Below, in pieces: positions 17,892 through 26,476 of a DNA stretch of 64,000 nucleotides. Source of the DNA: Geomesophilobacter sediminis. GTDB lineage: Bacteria; Desulfobacterota; Desulfuromonadia; Geobacterales; Geobacteraceae. The notes below the pieces were generated by a model. It saw only the letters and a list, made by a program, of their open reading frames with translations. It was not told the origin of the DNA and did not search any database. A program made the position numbers and the translations under genes. The stretch covers positions 186,001-250,000 of the forward strand of contig NZ_JAEMHM010000005.1 in NCBI RefSeq assembly GCF_016458275.1, in the 5' to 3' direction. Positions within the stretch are counted from its first letter, which is position 1. Every line of letters begins with the position of its first letter.

Positions 17892-20777
17892 TCACCCGCG
17901 CGGCCGGTCCAGTTCCTTGCGCACCGCCATGCCCAGCTTTTCCAGGGTGTACGGCTTTTGGACGTACGCCCCGACCCCCAGCGCCAGCGCCTCCGCGATG
18001 CTGTCGGCCTCGGCAAACCCGCTCGTGATGATGGCCCGCTGTCCCGGGGAAATCTGCAGCATCCTCCGGTAGCTCTCCAACCCGTCCATCCCCCCCGGCA
18101 TCACCATGTCCAGGACCACGAGGTCGGCCTGCTGGCGCCCCAGGTGCTCCAGCGCCGCCTCTCCGCTGGCCAGGGCGGTGACCGCATACCCGAGCTTGGC
18201 AAGCATGTTGGCGGCGACCTGCAGTTGTTCCGGCATGTCGTCCACCACCAGGATCCGCTCGGTCCCCAGGTACTGCTCCAGCACCACCTGGTGCGCCTCG
18301 GAGACATACTCGTCCTGCTTCCTGGTGGCCGGGAAATAGATGGTTATCTCGGTCCCCTCCCCTTCCCGGCTGCGCACGTCCAGAAAACCGCCATGGTCCT
18401 TCACCGTGGCCCAGATGACGGTCATTCCCAGCCCGGAGCCGCTGCGCCGCATCGACTTCTTGCTGAAAAACGGTTCGAAGATGTGATGCAGGTCCTCCCT
18501 GGCGATGCCCACCCCCTCGTCGGCGATGCGCAGGCAGACGTATTCCCCCGGAGGCACCGTTTCGTAGCCGTCGTAGGGGACATCCAGATACCGGTTCTCC
18601 GATGCCACCCGGATCGTTCCCCCGGCCGGCATCGCCTCGGCGGCGTTGTTCAAGAGGTTCATCACCACCTTCGCCAGATGGACCTTGGAACCAGCCACGT
18701 TGAGCAGGTCCGGGGCCAGGGTCTGTTCGACGGTGATGTTCGCATGTTCCTTCCACGCCGACTCGTATTCGAGCGATCCCAAGTAGTCGGCCACCACCTG
18801 GTTCAGGTGCACCAGGTCGCCGTTTTTCATGCCGCGCCGCCCCAGGGTCAGGAGGTCCTGCACGATGGCGGCCGCCTTTTGCCCCGACCTCTGGATCGGG
18901 GCGATCTTCTCGCGCAGCGGGCTGTCCGGGGGGAGATCCAAGAGCAGCAGGTCCGGGTAGGCAACCAGACCCACCAGGATGTTGTTCAGGTCGTGGGCCA
19001 CCCCCGCGGCGAGATGCCCGATCGCCTCCATCTTTTGCGCCTGCATCAGCTTCTCTTCGAGCTTTTTCTGCTCGGTGATGTCGCGCATGATCCCCTGGGT
19101 GCCGACGAAATCGGCGGCGCCCGGGGCATCACCGGCGTAGATCCCTTCCGCCGAGATGCTGAAGTAGGCCGGCGCACTCGGACCGTGGTGGCCCAGCAGC
19201 AGGCGCAGCTCAAGGCCGTGCGTCGCCCGCTCCCCGGTCCGGCGCTCGTTGAGCCGGTAACGTGCCTTGGGACGGTCCTCCGGGGCGACCAGGTCGAAGA
19301 TCGGTTTGCCGATCAGGGACTGGCTGTCCTCGGTGTACTTCACCACCGCCGGGCTTACGAAGGTGATGCGTCCGTTGCGGTCCAGCCGGAAGATGATGTC
19401 GGGAACCGCCTTGATGATGGCGTCCAGATTCTTCTCGCTCGATTTCAAAAGAACCAGGGTGTTTTCGGCGACTTCCTCGGCGACCGCCGCGGATTTGCGG
19501 CTTTTCACGACGTTGAGGACCGCGTAGTTCAAAAGGACCGCGACGTTGGGCAAAAGCGGGGAGAGGAGTTCCCCCTGGAACCGAAAGTACCCCACCGCCG
19601 CCGCCCAGGGGACCGCCAGGAGCACGCCGGAGGCGGCAACGCTGGGGGCCAGGCGCAGCCGTGCCACGGCAAGCGCGGTGAGCGCCGCCAAAGCAAGCGC
19701 CGCCAGGACCTCCCACCCCGGCAAAGCGGAGCCCCGCACCACCCAGCGACCGGTGAGCAGGTTCTCCAGTACCTGGGCGTGCAGATCGGCGTGGGTAAGT
19801 AGCGCACCGGCCGGAGTCTGGTACACCGGCTCCAGTCCGGCGGCCGAAGCGCCGACCAGCGCCACTTTCCCCCGGAGCGTCCCCGGTAACGCGTTGCCTT
19901 CCAGAAGCTCGGCGGCCGAGACGCGGGGGATGGCGTCGGCGCGACGGGAAAAGCGGACCAGAAGGTTCCCCCGCGGGTCCAGCGGGATGGAGCGCCCCCC
20001 CGGGAAAAGCTCGAAACCACCGGCACTGCGGCGCATCACCTCCAGCTGCGAGCGCCCCTCCCGCTGCAGGAGCATGGCCAGGGCGAGGGCCGGGTAGAGG
20101 CGCTCCTCGTAGCGGATCAAAAGCGGCACCCGGCGCAAGATGCCGTCCGGATCGGGTGCGGCGTTGAGAAAGCCGCACTCGGCCACCGCCGCCTCGAAAA
20201 GCGGCTGGCTCTTCACCACCCCGCACGCGGTGAAGAAGGAATTGGTGGGGGCCGGGGCCTTGTCGATCCAGACGATGCCGGGGGCGTGCGGCGGCCCCGG
20301 CTGCGGCAAACTTCGGCAGTCGCTGAACAGGAACTGGCATCCCAGGACAAAGGGTCCGCCGGCCAAGGTCCGGGCCAAAACCTGGTCGTGGCCGCCCCTC
20401 TCCCCCTCCCGGCCCGGCCCCGGCGCACCGGGCCCCTCAGGCCCGGAGGTACGGTCCGGTTCGGCAAGGATGACGTCGAGGCCGACCGTGGTCGCGCCTT
20501 GACGCTGCACCGCCCCCAGGAGTTTCGCGACCAGGTCGCGGCTCCAGGGCCATTGGCCGTAGCGGGCGAGGCTTCGCTCGTCGACATCGACGATCACCAC
20601 GGGAGATGCCGGAGGCTTCGTGTAGGCAAGGGAGAGGACAGCGTCGGTAGTGCGGTTGTTGGCGGCGGAGATGAAACGGGGATGGATGAGATAGACGACG
20701 CTGACCACCAGCGTGCTCGCCAGGGCAATCGGGAGCAGGATACGGGCCAGCCGGGTCTTGTGAGTGCTTTGCGCCAT
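17892..20777 (-). CDS. CHASE2-domain hybrid histidine kinase
   Basis: 961 residues. After a signal-anchor helix (about 12-30), a CHASE2 extracytoplasmic domain (VVIVDVDERSLARYGQWPWSR; TVGLDVILAEPDR; GKVALVGASAAG) runs to about 330. Three hydrophobic helices (about 340-430) follow. Then PAS (450-570), HisKA with GHLAAGVAHDLNNILVG, HATPase (IADEGVGIARED, GSGLGMTVI) and a receiver (aspartate in LVVLDMVMPGG). It is the last gene of an apparent operon with FecR-domain and OmpA-domain proteins, which suggests envelope-stress or surface sensing. Confidence 0.9.
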   Translation of the reverse strand: MAQSTHKTRLARILLPIALASTLVVSVVYLIHPRFISAANNRTTDAVLSLAYTKPPASPVVIVDVDERSLARYGQWPWSRDLVAKLLGAVQRQGATTVGLDVILAEPDRTSGPEGPGAPGPGREGERGGHDQVLARTLAGGPFVLGCQFLFSDCRSLPQPGPPHAPGIVWIDKAPAPTNSFFTACGVVKSQPLFEAAVAECGFLNAAPDPDGILRRVPLLIRYEERLYPALALAMLLQREGRSQLEVMRRSAGGFELFPGGRSIPLDPRGNLLVRFSRRADAIPRVSAAELLEGNALPGTLRGKVALVGASAAGLEPVYQTPAGALLTHADLHAQVLENLLTGRWVVRGSALPGWEVLAALALAALTALAVARLRLAPSVAASGVLLAVPWAAAVGYFRFQGELLSPLLPNVAVLLNYAVLNVVKSRKSAAVAEEVAENTLVLLKSSEKNLDAIIKAVPDIIFRLDRNGRITFVSPAVVKYTEDSQSLIGKPIFDLVAPEDRPKARYRLNERRTGERATHGLELRLLLGHHGPSAPAYFSISAEGIYAGDAPGAADFVGTQGIMRDITEQKKLEEKLMQAQKMEAIGHLAAGVAHDLNNILVGLVAYPDLLLLDLPPDSPLREKIAPIQRSGQKAAAIVQDLLTLGRRGMKNGDLVHLNQVVADYLGSLEYESAWKEHANITVEQTLAPDLLNVAGSKVHLAKVVMNLLNNAAEAMPAGGTIRVASENRYLDVPYDGYETVPPGEYVCLRIADEGVGIAREDLHHIFEPFFSKKSMRRSGSGLGMTVIWATVKDHGGFLDVRSREGEGTEITIYFPATRKQDEYVSEAHQVVLEQYLGTERILVVDDMPEQLQVAANMLAKLGYAVTALASGEAALEHLGRQQADLVVLDMVMPGGMDGLESYRRMLQISPGQRAIITSGFAEADSIAEALALGVGAYVQKPYTLEKLGMAVRKELDRPRG

Positions 20778-20794
20778 GCGGTTTCCGTTGCGGG

Positions 20795-21391
20795 TTACTT
20801 GATCACGACCTCCACCCGCCGGTTCCGCGGCTCGGCCACGTTGTCCGGGGTGGGGATCAGCGGGTTCTCCTTGCCATGGGAGGTGGTCTGGATCGCCGAG
20901 GCGGGGACACCTTTTTTCACCAGCAACTCCTTAACGGTCTGGGCGCGGCGCCGGGAGAGATCCATGTTGTATTCCCGGCTCCCGAGCGAGTCGGTGTGCC
21001 CCACCACCATGATGTCCACCGACTTGCGGGCGGCGATGGCCGCGAGGATTTCCGGCAGGAGCCTCTCCGACGCGGCGGTCAGGGAGGTATCCTCGCCGAA
21101 GTAAAGGATGACATGCAACGGGCGCAGGGGCTGCACCGAAAGCGCGGCGCCGAAGGTCTTTTCCACGCGCGCCTTCCCCAGATCCTCGGGGGGGGTGGGG
21201 TTGCGGTCGTCGCCGATGGTGGTCCCGCGGTAGGGGGCGTCGATGACGACGCTTCCCCCCTCGCCGGTTACCGCAATGCTCCCAACCTTGCCGTCCGGGT
21301 CCGGAGCGAGGACGACGACGGTCTTCTTGCCGGCGCACCCGGTGCTGACCAACAGGATCAGGAACAGGGCCCAGCCCCACGTCTTCAGCAT
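20795..21391 (-). CDS. OmpA-family peptidoglycan-binding lipoprotein
   Basis: 198 residues from ATG 21391 with AAGGAGG upstream; the frame extends further without support. Signal peptide and lipobox STGC (near residue 18). A low-complexity N-terminal domain precedes a C-terminal OmpA domain (about 95-198) with IMVVGHTDSLGSREYNMDLSRRRA and EPRNRRVEVVI, the residues that bind diaminopimelate in peptidoglycan. Lies between the FecR gene and the CHASE2 kinase, all on one strand with short spacers. Confidence 0.87.
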   Translation of the reverse strand: MLKTWGWALFLILLVSTGCAGKKTVVVLAPDPDGKVGSIAVTGEGGSVVIDAPYRGTTIGDDRNPTPPEDLGKARVEKTFGAALSVQPLRPLHVILYFGEDTSLTAASERLLPEILAAIAARKSVDIMVVGHTDSLGSREYNMDLSRRRAQTVKELLVKKGVPASAIQTTSHGKENPLIPTPDNVAEPRNRRVEVVIK

Positions 21392-21438
21392 TGCGTAATC
21401 CTCCTTGCGGCCCCGGTACCGGCGCCGCCCGCCGCGGT

Positions 21439-21879
21439 TCAATCCACCTCGATCAGAACGTGCGTTCCCCGGACCCCGACCGTCGCCCGCGGCGTTTCCA
21501 GGCGCACTGCGGACGGCATCAACTTCGCGATCTGCCCGGAGAGGTAGGAGATGGTACCCTGCAGCACCCGGGCCACCAGGGAGAGCTTCCGCTCGTTGGG
21601 CTGGAAGAGAAAGTTCGTGATGGCGATGCTGCTTCCCGGTCCCAGCGAGATCACCGTGTCGTCTTCCAGGATGAGCCCCGCCTTGCCGGACGGGCCGGTG
21701 CGGATCACGTCCCCCTCCTGAAGCCTGAAGTTGGGATCGGCGGCGATGCTGCGCCCGCCCCGCACCACGGAGACCTCTCCGGAGACCGTCTTCACGATCC
21801 CGATGTGGTCGGATGCCCCATAGGCACAGCTCCCGGACCAAACCACGACTGCCATGACCAGCAAGGCCAGATACCTCAT
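21439..21879 (-). CDS. FecR-domain secreted protein
   Basis: 146 residues from ATG 21879, where CGGAGG lies 7 bases upstream; an upstream open frame to 21990 lacks a ribosome site. Signal peptide (LALLVMAVVVWSGSCAYG) followed by a FecR domain: GEVSVVRGG, LQEGDVIRTGPSGKAGLIL, ISLGPGS and the C-terminal TPRATVGVRGT. Such free-standing periplasmic FecR proteins often neighbour CHASE2 proteins. First gene of the FecR-OmpA-CHASE2 kinase operon. Confidence 0.85.
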   Translation of the reverse strand: MRYLALLVMAVVVWSGSCAYGASDHIGIVKTVSGEVSVVRGGRSIAADPNFRLQEGDVIRTGPSGKAGLILEDDTVISLGPGSSIAITNFLFQPNERKLSLVARVLQGTISYLSGQIAKLMPSAVRLETPRATVGVRGTHVLIEVD

Positions 21880-22313
21880 GGAAACACCTCCGATCAGTGC
21901 ACCGCCACCTGGGACTGCTCCGGCCCAAGCATACTCCCCACCTGGGGCCGCGGCAGCCAAGCCACCTTCCGTCCCCAACGGGACTGTCATAGCGAAAGCA
22001 TGTGGTGAATCAGCATTGAGGACAAGGAAACATGCGGCTGACCGTAGCTGTCAGAGCACCCTCCGCGTATCCTCATTGGGCAGAGTGGGCCGGGAAAAAA
22101 CGGTCCCCGGAAAAAGACTGTAAGGGAGTCTATCACAGTTAAAAAAATTTGGCTAATGATCAAAGACATATAAACATGGCAGAGGGTGCCACGGATGAGT
22201 GCCGTGCCTTGGCAAGATACCGGACACGGCACCACCGATGCCATCCTCTCCGGGTGAGGTGGGGAAACGACCGGGGACCAAGCGGGAGTTGAAGAAGGGG
22301 AAAAGGGGCGCGG

Positions 22314-22706
22314 CTAGAAGGAGCTTTCCCATCCGGAGCTTTTGCTCCTGAAGCGCGGCACCGAGGCGGAAGCAACCGGAGCGCCCGCGGGGCGAACCGT
22401 GCGCAGGGAGGTGAGGACGGTTCCCAGCAGCCAGGCCTCTGCTTCGGCAGAACAGGTGCGGGAGGAGATGATGAGACGGTAGACGTCGGGTTCCGGAATG
22501 ATGAGGGTCTGCAGGTGGCGCCGCTGCTGCACGACGGTCGCGGTGATGGGCCAGTTGCAGTTCAGGATCACGGCGCGCTCGGGGTAGACGTAGCCGAGGA
22601 TCTCGGCGACGTCCTCGGCTACGAACCAGGGTTCGTCGTCATTGATCACAACGCGGACCGATTTACTGTCAAAACTGAAGACCCGGGAGACGTGGCGAAG
22701 AGTCAT
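22314..22706 (-). CDS. Bro-N domain protein
   Basis: 130 residues from ATG 22706 (GAAGGAGG upstream). Residues 8-100 fit the Bro-N (BRO family N-terminal) fold of phage antirepressors: FSFDSKSVRVV, DEPWFVAEDVAEILGY, then a QQRRHLQTLIIPEPDVYRLI segment. The C-terminal tail is short and lacks the usual ANT/KilA-C domain. Phage relatives bind DNA. No other phage gene lies nearby, so this is a domesticated or stand-alone regulator. The 190 bases upstream contain several TGTCA/TGACA half-sites. Confidence 0.8.
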   Translation of the reverse strand: MTLRHVSRVFSFDSKSVRVVINDDEPWFVAEDVAEILGYVYPERAVILNCNWPITATVVQQRRHLQTLIIPEPDVYRLIISSRTCSAEAEAWLLGTVLTSLRTVRPAGAPVASASVPRFRSKSSGWESSF

Positions 22707-22899
22707 CTTGACCTCCTTCAAAGTCATCACCTGCGTGTCATTAAAGTTGAGACTGGTTGGTGCGCTGCTGCCAGACTGATCACAAGAGGCTACAGTCATA
22801 GCATAGTTTGTCAATGTTGCCTATGACAATTTTGTCTATTAATGCCAGAAGTTATGACAGTGGCGCGTGGTACATTGTCAGTAGGGACTTCGCGCTGTG
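22707..22899. promoter_or_regulatory. Bro-N / response regulator intergenic region with TGTCA half-sites
   Basis: Contains TTGTCA (about 22808) facing TGACAA (about 22824), then TTGTCT and further TATGACAG and TTGTCAG. The inverted arrangement suggests operator sites for the Bro-N protein or another repressor. This is inferred from symmetry only. Confidence 0.3.
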
Positions 22900-23547
22900 T
22901 CAGATGCTGCCGAGGCCGCTTTTGACGGCGTAGGCAATCATCTCGCCGGTGGTCCGCAGTCTCAGCTTCTCGAGGATGCGCCCGCGGTAGGTGCTGATCG
23001 TCTTCACGCTGAGAACGAGTTCCTGCGCGATCTCGGTCATCGTCTTGCCCGAGGCCATCATGCAGAGCACCTCGAATTCCCGGTCGGAAAGGATCTCGCT
23101 GGCCGGCTCCTGCGGGTCCCTCTCGTCCGAGAGTGCGTCGAGCAAAAGATCGGCCACCTCCTCGTTGAGGTACTTGCGTCCGCCGAGCAGCCGGCGCACC
23201 GCGGTCTGCAGTTCGGCAAAGGCGCTCTCCTTGTTGAGATAGCCGGAGGCGCCGGCCCGTATCGCCCGGGCGGCGTACTGTTCCACCGGGTACATGCTCA
23301 GGACCAGCACCGGCACCTTCGGCGCCAGGCGCTTGAGCTGCTTCAGCACCTCGATGCCGTTTTTCCCCTGCAGGGAGAGGTCCAAAAGGATGAGGTCATA
23401 GCAGGTCCCCTGGCACCGGTGCAGCGCCTCCGCTTCGTTGGCGGCCTCCTCGAAGGCAAAACGGTACTCCGGGATCGTCTCCAGGGTCCGGATCACCCCC
23501 TGCCGCACCACGGTGTGATCATCGACGACCAGAATCTTCTTCATCAT
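22900..23547 (-). CDS. NarL/LuxR-family response regulator
   Basis: About 215 residues. The receiver (KKILVVDDHTVVRQG, aspartate in LILLDLSLQGKNG) is followed by a LuxR-type helix-turn-helix (LSDREFEVLCMMASGKTMTEIAQELVLSVKTISTYRGRI). Two tandem ATGs at 23547/23544 sit behind AAAGGAG. The start overlaps the last 29 bases of the kinase gene, so translation is probably coupled. It is the cognate DNA-binding partner of that kinase; targets are unknown. Confidence 0.92.
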   Translation of the reverse strand: MMKKILVVDDHTVVRQGVIRTLETIPEYRFAFEEAANEAEALHRCQGTCYDLILLDLSLQGKNGIEVLKQLKRLAPKVPVLVLSMYPVEQYAARAIRAGASGYLNKESAFAELQTAVRRLLGGRKYLNEEVADLLLDALSDERDPQEPASEILSDREFEVLCMMASGKTMTEIAQELVLSVKTISTYRGRILEKLRLRTTGEMIAYAVKSGLGSI

Positions 23548-25363
23548 CTGCTCCTTTATTGCCATCAGACGGCACCTGCAGTCTCACGACGGTGCCCTGA
23601 CCGGGGGTTCCGGTGACCGAAAGGGTGCCGCGGCATATCCCGGCGCGCTCCCGCATCCCCAAAAGCCCGAAGGCGGTCGGAGCCGCGAGCGCAGCCTCGG
23701 TGATCCCGCAGCCGTTGTCAGCCACCTCAAGGACCACGGCCGACGCGGTGGAACAAAGCGAGATACTCACCTCGGACGCGCCGCTGTGCCGCACCACGTT
23801 GGTGATCGCCTCCTGGAAAATGCGGAACGCCACGGTCTGCTCCTGCCTGGTCAAGGAGCGGCTGGTGGTTTCGTCGAGCATCATCAGGCAGCTGATGCCG
23901 CTGCGCCGCTCGACCCCCTTGGCGTGCCACTCGATCGCCTCGGCAAGCCCCATCTCCAGAAGCGGGGGGGACAGTTCGGCCACCAGGGACTGCACCTTCT
24001 CCAAAAGGGTGTCGGTGAGCGCCATCATCTCGCCGGCGCGCCGGGCGCTCTCCGGGGAGTGCGCCAGGCGCTGCACCAGCCAGGAGATGTCGAGCTTGAG
24101 CGCGGTCAGCGCCTGTCCCATGACGTCGTGGAATTCCCGGGCGATATGCCGGCGCTCCGCTTCGCGGGCGGTCTCCAGGCGGTGGCTCCACTCCTGGAGC
24201 ATGTCCCGGGAGGCGAGCAGTTCCCGCTCCTTTTTCTCCAGGGCGTCCCGGGCCGCCGCCATCCCCTCCTCGCGTTCGGCGACCTGCGCCGCCATCGTGT
24301 CGAAGGCCCGGGCCAGGCTCCCCAGTTCGCCTCCGGAGATCCCGTCCGCCACCCGGATCCGCAGGTTCCCCTTGGCAACCTCCCGGGCCGCCGTCTCAAG
24401 CGAGGAGATCGGGTCGACCAGGGAGCGTTTGCCGATCAGCCAAGCCAGGGCAAAACCGGCCCCAACGACCACGGCCAGTACCCCGGCAAAGCGGGCGAAC
24501 TCGCGCTGCCACTGCCCCAGCACCGCATCGACCGGGATGCCGGCGCGAATGTAGAGGTAGGGGGCGTTCTCCCCTTCGAGGGTCACCTTGCGGTGGTAGG
24601 CGAAGCGTTCCACCCCGTCCGCCCCGACCGACCGCAGCGAGCTGCCGTCCGGGCTCTCCTTGATGCGTTGGAAGAGCTCCGGTGGGAGGCTGCGCCCGCG
24701 GTAACGCTCGTTGTCGACACTGCGCGCCAAGATGATGCCCTGGTGGTCGACCAGCGTGACCCCCGCCCCTTTGGGAAGGCTGACCCGCCGCGGGATATGC
24801 CGGAACCGGTCGAGGTCCACCACGATGACGATGACCCCTTCAAAGCGCCCCCGGTCGTCCAAAAGGGGATAGCCGAAGCCGATGGTCGGGCGCTTGAGGA
24901 TGCGGCAGACGGCGTACTCTCCCGAGGAGAATTGCCGGGTTCGGGCGGCGTTCACGAAAAAGCGGCGGTCGCCGACGAAGGAGGGGGCGGCCATGGGATG
25001 TGCCGAGACCCAGTAACGTCCGCTGCGGTCGGCGATGGCGAGATTGGCGTACTGGGAATTGATGCGCAGGATCCGCTGCAGCACGGGCTGCACCGATGCG
25101 GGGTCGCGGCGCTGCACTCCCGGCAGTTGGGAGATGGCGCTGGCAAGCTGCTGCGAGGCCGCTGCCAGTTGTTGCTTCTCGCCGACAATCCCCTCCGCCA
25201 CGTCCCGAATCGATTCCAGGGCGACTTCGATGGCGGTCTGCCGCGCCTCGATCGCCGAACGCACTATCAACGCCGACAGGGGAAGCATCAGGAGGACGAT
25301 CAGGGCGAGGAGCTGCAGGCGGATCGGGAGCGCGATGAATTTGGGGCAGTAACGTTTGAGCAT
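23519..25363 (-). CDS. NarX/DesK-type sensor histidine kinase with Cache sensor
   Basis: 614 residues from ATG 25363 with GAGG 5 bases upstream (a GTG 6 bases earlier is possible). A membrane helix (residues 20-40), a Cache-like periplasmic domain (45-300; FVGDRRFFVNAARTRQFSSG), a second helix (about 305) and HAMP are followed by a HisKA_3 helix, REAERRHIAREFHDVMGQAL, with the phosphoacceptor histidine. A compact HATPase (NVVRHSGAS, ADNGCGI, GLLGMRERA) follows. It forms a two-component pair with the overlapping LuxR regulator. Confidence 0.92.
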   Translation of the reverse strand: MLKRYCPKFIALPIRLQLLALIVLLMLPLSALIVRSAIEARQTAIEVALESIRDVAEGIVGEKQQLAAASQQLASAISQLPGVQRRDPASVQPVLQRILRINSQYANLAIADRSGRYWVSAHPMAAPSFVGDRRFFVNAARTRQFSSGEYAVCRILKRPTIGFGYPLLDDRGRFEGVIVIVVDLDRFRHIPRRVSLPKGAGVTLVDHQGIILARSVDNERYRGRSLPPELFQRIKESPDGSSLRSVGADGVERFAYHRKVTLEGENAPYLYIRAGIPVDAVLGQWQREFARFAGVLAVVVGAGFALAWLIGKRSLVDPISSLETAAREVAKGNLRIRVADGISGGELGSLARAFDTMAAQVAEREEGMAAARDALEKKERELLASRDMLQEWSHRLETAREAERRHIAREFHDVMGQALTALKLDISWLVQRLAHSPESARRAGEMMALTDTLLEKVQSLVAELSPPLLEMGLAEAIEWHAKGVERRSGISCLMMLDETTSRSLTRQEQTVAFRIFQEAITNVVRHSGASEVSISLCSTASAVVLEVADNGCGITEAALAAPTAFGLLGMRERAGICRGTLSVTGTPGQGTVVRLQVPSDGNKGADDEEDSGRR

Positions 25364-25522
25364 CGGCACCTCATTGCCAGTGAAATCAGCAAGATGCCTG
25401 AAATGCTCGATTCCGTCAACCTATCAAATCGTCATGTCGGGGACAAAGATCCGGAGGGAAAGGGGGGCTTGCGGTAACGGGTGAAGATCTATGAAACATT
25501 TGCGGGGCGGTAGCGGGGGAGC

Positions 25523-25915
25523 TTATCTCGGTGCGGGTAGAGGATAGGGAGAAGCGATGTGGGCGGTCACCCACTTTTTCACGAAGGTGAGGATCTCGAC
25601 GATCGGTTTTCTGCCGCCGGTGTACTCCTTCCTGATGTCCGACAGGCTCTCGGCAAAGCGGACGCACTCCATCCGATGCTCGTTGCGGGGGTAGCCGTGC
25701 TTGGCGAGCCAGGCATCTTCGTAGGCGAAATGGAAGGTGGCATAGTCGACCAGGTCGTCCAGGACATTTTCAACAGTCTGGATCGATGCCCCCACCACCA
25801 GCAGGTTAAAGGCGGAGTTCAGCTGTTCGACGAGATGGTCGTGGTGTTCCTCGAACTGCATCAGAGCGGTGCGGTATTCCTCATTCGAGTCCAATTGATC
25901 GGCTTCCTTTCCCAT
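25523..25915 (-). CDS. Hemerythrin-like metal-binding protein
   Basis: About 130 residues. Histidine and carboxylate positions follow a hemerythrin pattern: FEEHHDHLVEQLNSAF, YATFHFAYEDAWLAKHGYPRNEHRM and a C-terminal KKWVTAHI. The fold binds a di-iron site and O2, and in bacteria serves O2 sensing or storage. ATG 25915 is chosen from the family limit, as no strong ribosome site is visible. The frame is open upstream to a GTG at 25966. Single cytoplasmic domain, no fused output. Confidence 0.75.
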   Translation of the reverse strand: MGKEADQLDSNEEYRTALMQFEEHHDHLVEQLNSAFNLLVVGASIQTVENVLDDLVDYATFHFAYEDAWLAKHGYPRNEHRMECVRFAESLSDIRKEYTGGRKPIVEILTFVKKWVTAHIASPYPLPAPR

Positions 25916-26029
25916 TTCGTCGGTGATAATGGAGGGTTGCAGAAAAAGTAGGGCTTTATAGTACACCGAGGACCGGCCGGAACTCTGCCTTCGATTTTCG
26001 GAACGAGAAGGTAGGGAAAACGGCAGGTG

Positions 26030-26299
26030 TCACACCTCCATAAGCTGCCAGGCGGCGTATCCCGGCTTGGCCGATGCGAGTTCGGTCCCGGCGAGTTCGA
26101 CGCGGGTACGCAGCGGATCGGTCTTGACGGTAAGGTACGCACGAGCGATGGCAGCGATGGTCGCCTCCTGGAAGGTAAACGAAGAGCCGTCAGCCAGGGT
26201 GACCGTGGTACGCAGATGCCGGTGCCCCTCCGGGATTTCCGCAATCACCCCGGTCACGTCCTCGTTTCTCAAGATGGTGCAGTCGCCGATGCGTTCCAT
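26030..26299 (-). CDS. Hypothetical protein (89 aa)
   Basis: Starts at ATG 26299 with GGAG 6 bases upstream. The sequence (MERIGDCTILRNEDVTGVIAE ...) is mixed alpha/beta in character, without signal peptide, membrane segment or recognisable motif. Upstream lies the GGGGTCGGGG-rich repeat region. I do not recognise the family. Confidence 0.55.
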   Translation of the reverse strand: MERIGDCTILRNEDVTGVIAEIPEGHRHLRTTVTLADGSSFTFQEATIAAIARAYLTVKTDPLRTRVELAGTELASAKPGYAAWQLMEV

Positions 26300-26304
26300 A
26301 TTTT

Positions 26305-26476
26305 TCTCCAAAGGCGGGGTCGGGGGTCTATATTCAAAAGCGGGGTCGGGGGTCGGGGAAAGAGCGGTCAGATCCCGAGGCTACAGCAACCGCTGTCGCG
26401 GCCCCGGCCCCGGCCCCAGCCCCAGCTCATTGCTCATTGCTCATTGCCGCTAACCCCGATCCCCGACCCCGCCTTT
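26305..26476. repeat. Low-complexity G/C block with terminal inverted repeat
   Basis: The ends read AAAGGCGGGGTCGGGG (about 26313) and CCCCGACCCCGCCTTT (to about 26476), a near-perfect inverted pair about 170 bases apart. Inside are CCCCGGCCCCGGCCCC runs and three tandem CATTGCT units. It separates two minus-strand genes. It could be a small non-autonomous element or slippage product. Confidence 0.5.

Noticed and set aside
17814-19802. 662-codon plus-strand frame across the CHASE2 kinase
   Set aside because: Shadow of the minus-strand kinase, whose motifs are intact.
22314-22706. Prophage call around the Bro-N gene
   Set aside because: No integrase, capsid, tail or lysis genes nearby; one Bro-N domain alone does not make a prophage.
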